Source of the DNA: an uncultured Clostridia bacterium | Lineage (GTDB): Bacteria; Bacillota; Clostridia; TANB77; CAG-508 | Assembly (NCBI GenBank): GCA_947629995.1 | Contig: CANRFX010000057.1 | Span: 1-7,250, forward strand | DNA: 7,250 nt | Direction: 5' to 3' | Part shown: piece after piece, positions 5,550 through 7,250 of the stretch | How the letters are laid out: the number at the start of each line of letters is the position of its first letter | How positions within the stretch are numbered: position 1 is the stretch's first letter | Made by a program: the position numbers and the translations under genes | The notes under the pieces: generated by a model | The model's input: the letters and a program-made list of their open reading frames with translations, nothing else | What the model was told of the DNA's origin: nothing | Database searches by the model: none

Positions 5550-6425
5550 ATGATTAGAAGCATGACAGGATATGGCAAAGCAAGTCAAATTTTTGCACTA
5601 AAAGAATATCAAGTAGAAATTAGAAGTGTCAATCACAGATATTCTGATATTTCTATAAAAATGCCAAGAGTTTTAAGTTATTTAGAAGAAGAAGTAAAAA
5701 AAGAAATTTCATCTAAGATAAAAAGAGGAAAAATAGATGTTTTAATTACATTCTATAATGGAGATGTTGACGATAAAGAAATAAAAATAAATACCGAAAT
5801 TGCTAAAGTTTATATAGAAGAATTAAAAAAATTAGCAGAGCAAGAAGGAATATTATCAAATATAGAAGTAACAGAAATATCAAAATTACCAGATGTATTC
5901 AACATTAAAAGTAAACAAGATGATGAAACAATTAAAGAAGAACTTTTAGAAGTAGTAAATAAAGCAATCAATAATTTATCTGAAATGAGAAAGCAAGAAG
6001 GCAAAAAGATAGCAGAAGATTTGTTAAAAAGGGTAAATACAATTAAAGAAAAAACAGAGAAAATATCTATTCTTTCTACTGGACTTATTGAGGAATATGT
6101 AGTAAAATTAGAGGGAAGAATAAAAGAAATATTAAAAAATCAAGAAATAGATCAAGCAAGATTAGCACAAGAAGTTGTAATTTATGCAGATAAATGTTCA
6201 ATCGAAGAAGAAGTAACAAGATTAAAAAGTCATATGTTGCAGTTTGAAAAACTTTTAGACGCAGAAGAACCAGTTGGAAAAAAACTAGATTTTATCATTC
6301 AAGAAATGAACAGAGAAACAAATACAATTGGGTCAAAAGCAAATTCATTAGAAATTACCAATGAAGTTATCAATATAAAAACAGAAATTGAAAACATTAG
6401 AGAACAAATACAAAATATTGAATAA
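5550..6425 (+). CDS. yloC: YicC/YloC-family endoribonuclease
   Basis: 291 residues, the usual family length. The N terminus MIRSMTGYGKAS is the hallmark of the YicC-like N-terminal domain, and EIRSVNHRY and SYLEEEVKKEISSKIKRGK follow as expected. A central helical region (about 120-205) leads to the C-terminal DUF1732 region, with EEEVTRLKSH (219-228) and LDFIIQEMNRETNTIGSKA (246-264). Family members are divalent-metal-dependent oligomeric endoribonucleases; E. coli YicC is linked to turnover of the small RNA RyhB. The targets in this organism are unknown. The start has AAAGAGG at 5535-5541, 8 nt before the ATG. It sits directly before remA as in Bacillus subtilis (yloC-remA), which supports the assignment. 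Confidence 0.93.
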   Translation: MIRSMTGYGKASQIFALKEYQVEIRSVNHRYSDISIKMPRVLSYLEEEVKKEISSKIKRGKIDVLITFYNGDVDDKEIKINTEIAKVYIEELKKLAEQEGILSNIEVTEISKLPDVFNIKSKQDDETIKEELLEVVNKAINNLSEMRKQEGKKIAEDLLKRVNTIKEKTEKISILSTGLIEEYVVKLEGRIKEILKNQEIDQARLAQEVVIYADKCSIEEEVTRLKSHMLQFEKLLDAEEPVGKKLDFIIQEMNRETNTIGSKANSLEITNEVINIKTEIENIREQIQNIE

Positions 6426-6426
6426 G

Positions 6427-6434
6427 AAAAGGAG
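6427..6434 (+). promoter_or_regulatory. Ribosome binding site that fixes the remA start
   Basis: AAAAGGAG is immediately followed by an ATG at 6435, too close to be used. The next in-frame ATG at 6444 is 9 nt downstream and gives the normal family N terminus, so 6444 is the start. Confidence 0.85.
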
Positions 6435-6443
6435 ATGGGATTT

Positions 6444-6710
6444 ATGCAATTAGTAAATATTGGTTTTGGAAATATCGTATCAGCAGAAAGAATTGTTGCT
6501 ATTGTAAGCCCAGAATCAGCACCAATTAAAAGAATGGTACAAGAGGCAAAAGATAATAAAACAGCAGTAGATGCTACTTATGGTAGAAGAACAAGAGCTG
6601 TATTAATTATGGATTCAGGTCATATTATATTATCTGCAGTTCAACCTGAAACTGTAGGAGGAAGAATTGATAAAACAATTTCCCAAGATGAAACTAACAA
6701 ACAATTATAG
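6444..6710 (+). CDS. remA: RemA-family (DUF370) DNA-binding regulator
   Basis: 88 residues, the usual family size. Conserved blocks are easy to see: VNIGFGNIVSAERI at the N terminus, IVSPESAPIKRM in the middle, ATYGRRTRAVLIMDSGHIILSAVQPETV in two adjoining segments, and a short polar tail. In Bacillus subtilis RemA is a multimeric DNA-binding protein that activates biofilm-matrix operons and some osmoprotection genes. The protein is widespread in Firmicutes without biofilm operons, so the regulon here is unknown. The arginines of YGRRTR are plausible DNA contacts. It lies 18 bp after the yloC gene and before rpoZ, in the conserved yloC-remA neighbourhood. Confidence 0.93.
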   Translation: MQLVNIGFGNIVSAERIVAIVSPESAPIKRMVQEAKDNKTAVDATYGRRTRAVLIMDSGHIILSAVQPETVGGRIDKTISQDETNKQL

Positions 6711-6737
6711 TTATAAAAAATAAGGAGGATTTTTAAA

Positions 6738-6926
6738 ATGATTGTAAAGCCAACAGTAGGAGAATTATTAACAAAAGCAAAAAACAGATATGAATTAGTA
6801 ATTGCAACTGCAAAAAGAGCAAGACAGATTGCATCAGGAGCTGACGTAAAAACAACAGTTAAAGAAGAATCTCCAGTAACACTTGCTGCTCATGAGATAG
6901 CAGAAGGGAAGGTAACAATATGTTAG
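6738..6926 (+). CDS. rpoZ: DNA-directed RNA polymerase omega subunit
   Basis: A 62-residue omega subunit, at the short end of the family. The core signature is clear: KPTVGELLTKAKNRYELVIATAKRARQIASG, in two adjoining segments, matches the conserved helix region that clamps the beta' C terminus, and SPVTLAAHEIAEGKV matches the K-PVT-A-EEIA-GK block of clostridial omega. The acidic C-terminal tail found in some homologues is missing; the protein ends KVTIC. It promotes beta' folding and polymerase assembly. TAAGGAGG (6721-6728) is a perfect Shine-Dalgarno sequence 9 nt before the ATG. The end overlaps the next gene by 7 nt. In Bacillus subtilis rpoZ follows gmk; here it comes first. Confidence 0.92.
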   Translation: MIVKPTVGELLTKAKNRYELVIATAKRARQIASGADVKTTVKEESPVTLAAHEIAEGKVTIC

Positions 6927-7250
6927 TTATATTATCCGGTGTAGCAGGAGCAGGAAAAGATACAATAAAAAAAGAACTTATAAAAAGAATGGAAAATGTA
7001 GAATCACTTCCATCTATTACTTCTAGAAACAAAAGGCCAGGAGATGTAGATGGAGAGACCTATATTTTTGTAAGTAAAGAAGAATTTGAAAGAATGATAA
7101 AAGATGAAGAACTTTATGAATATGACATCCATCATAATCAATATTATGGAACTTCTAGGAAACTACTAAATAATAAAATTAATAGTGGGAAAATTATTGT
7201 AAAAGATATTGATGTAAATGGCACAGAACATTTAAAAGAATTATTAAAAA
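6920..7250 (+). CDS. gmk: Guanylate kinase or close relative, 3'-truncated by the window edge
   Basis: 110 codons are visible, from the ATG at 6920, which overlaps the rpoZ TAG (6924-6926). GGAAGG at 6907-6912, inside rpoZ, serves as ribosome binding site, so translation is probably coupled. The product should transfer phosphate from ATP to GMP, giving GDP. Family features are the P-loop LSGVAGAGKDT (5-15); SRNKRPGDVDGETY (35-48) with R36, R39 and Y48 in the GMP-binding positions; E67 and YYGTSR (75-80), matching the canonical E...NYYGT-R segment; and D96-I-D-V-N-G101, matching the family's conserved DIDMQG/EIDVQG segment. The P-loop is divergent: canonical enzymes have GPSG-x-GK-[GST]-T, here GVAG-A-GK-D-T. 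The rest aligns without gaps, so guanylate kinase is the best call, but a different nucleotide specificity cannot be excluded. It may be translated as part of the rsmE operon. Confidence 0.85.
   Translation, partial: MLVILSGVAGAGKDTIKKELIKRMENVESLPSITSRNKRPGDVDGETYIFVSKEEFERMIKDEELYEYDIHHNQYYGTSRKLLNNKINSGKIIVKDIDVNGTEHLKELLK

Noticed and set aside
6435..6437. ATG at 6435 as remA start
   Set aside because: It directly abuts GGAG, leaving no spacing. The ATG at 6444 has correct spacing and the family's usual N terminus.

Overview
The window looks like chromosomal DNA from a low-GC, Gram-positive anaerobe of the Clostridia type. The evidence is very A/T-rich coding DNA with strong AAA/GAA/ATA codon preference, AAGGAGG-type ribosome binding sites before nearly every gene, a rubrerythrin, a LysM lysozyme, and a YicC/YloC-RemA-RpoZ-Gmk block as in Firmicutes. 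The species cannot be named from the sequence alone. All genes read on the + strand, and the minus-strand reading frames look like shadows of A-rich coding sequence.

Left part (1-3024): a 5'-truncated gene for a large, charged, coiled-coil protein of unknown function is followed by an exported GH25 (Cellosyl/Cpl-1-type) lysozyme with three C-terminal LysM repeats. A 9-bp inverted repeat sits just upstream of the lysozyme ribosome binding site.

Middle (3025-3830): a good sigma-A-type promoter with an extended -10 drives tRNA-Leu(CAA), which has an encoded CCA. Only 33 bp separate the tRNA from a rubrerythrin gene, with no obvious promoter or terminator between them, so the two probably share a transcript. 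The promoter's -10 lies inside a 34-nt A/T palindrome that may also terminate transcripts arriving from the lysozyme gene. Directly after the rubrerythrin stop codon lies a perfect 30-bp inverted repeat with a GC-rich core and A/T flanks. It is a strong terminator and possibly a copy of a dispersed palindromic repeat; it is the most striking non-coding structure here.

Right part (3831-7250): a near-consensus promoter (TTGAAA, 17 bp, TATAAT) starts what looks like one long operon: rsmE (16S rRNA U1498 methyltransferase), an unrecognised four-helix membrane protein with a lysine/threonine-rich repetitive tail, a YicC/YloC-family endoribonuclease, remA, rpoZ (RNA polymerase omega) and gmk (cut by the window end). 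Spacings are short (9 to about 30 bp) and rpoZ overlaps gmk. The theme is translation, transcription and nucleotide housekeeping. Oddities are the membrane gene, rpoZ lying before gmk, and a gmk with a divergent P-loop (GVAGAGKDT).

I see no phage, transposase, CRISPR, rRNA or defence system. The window is mostly ordinary core genome, with interest concentrated in the palindromes, the tRNA-mRNA arrangement, the membrane gene and the gmk variant.
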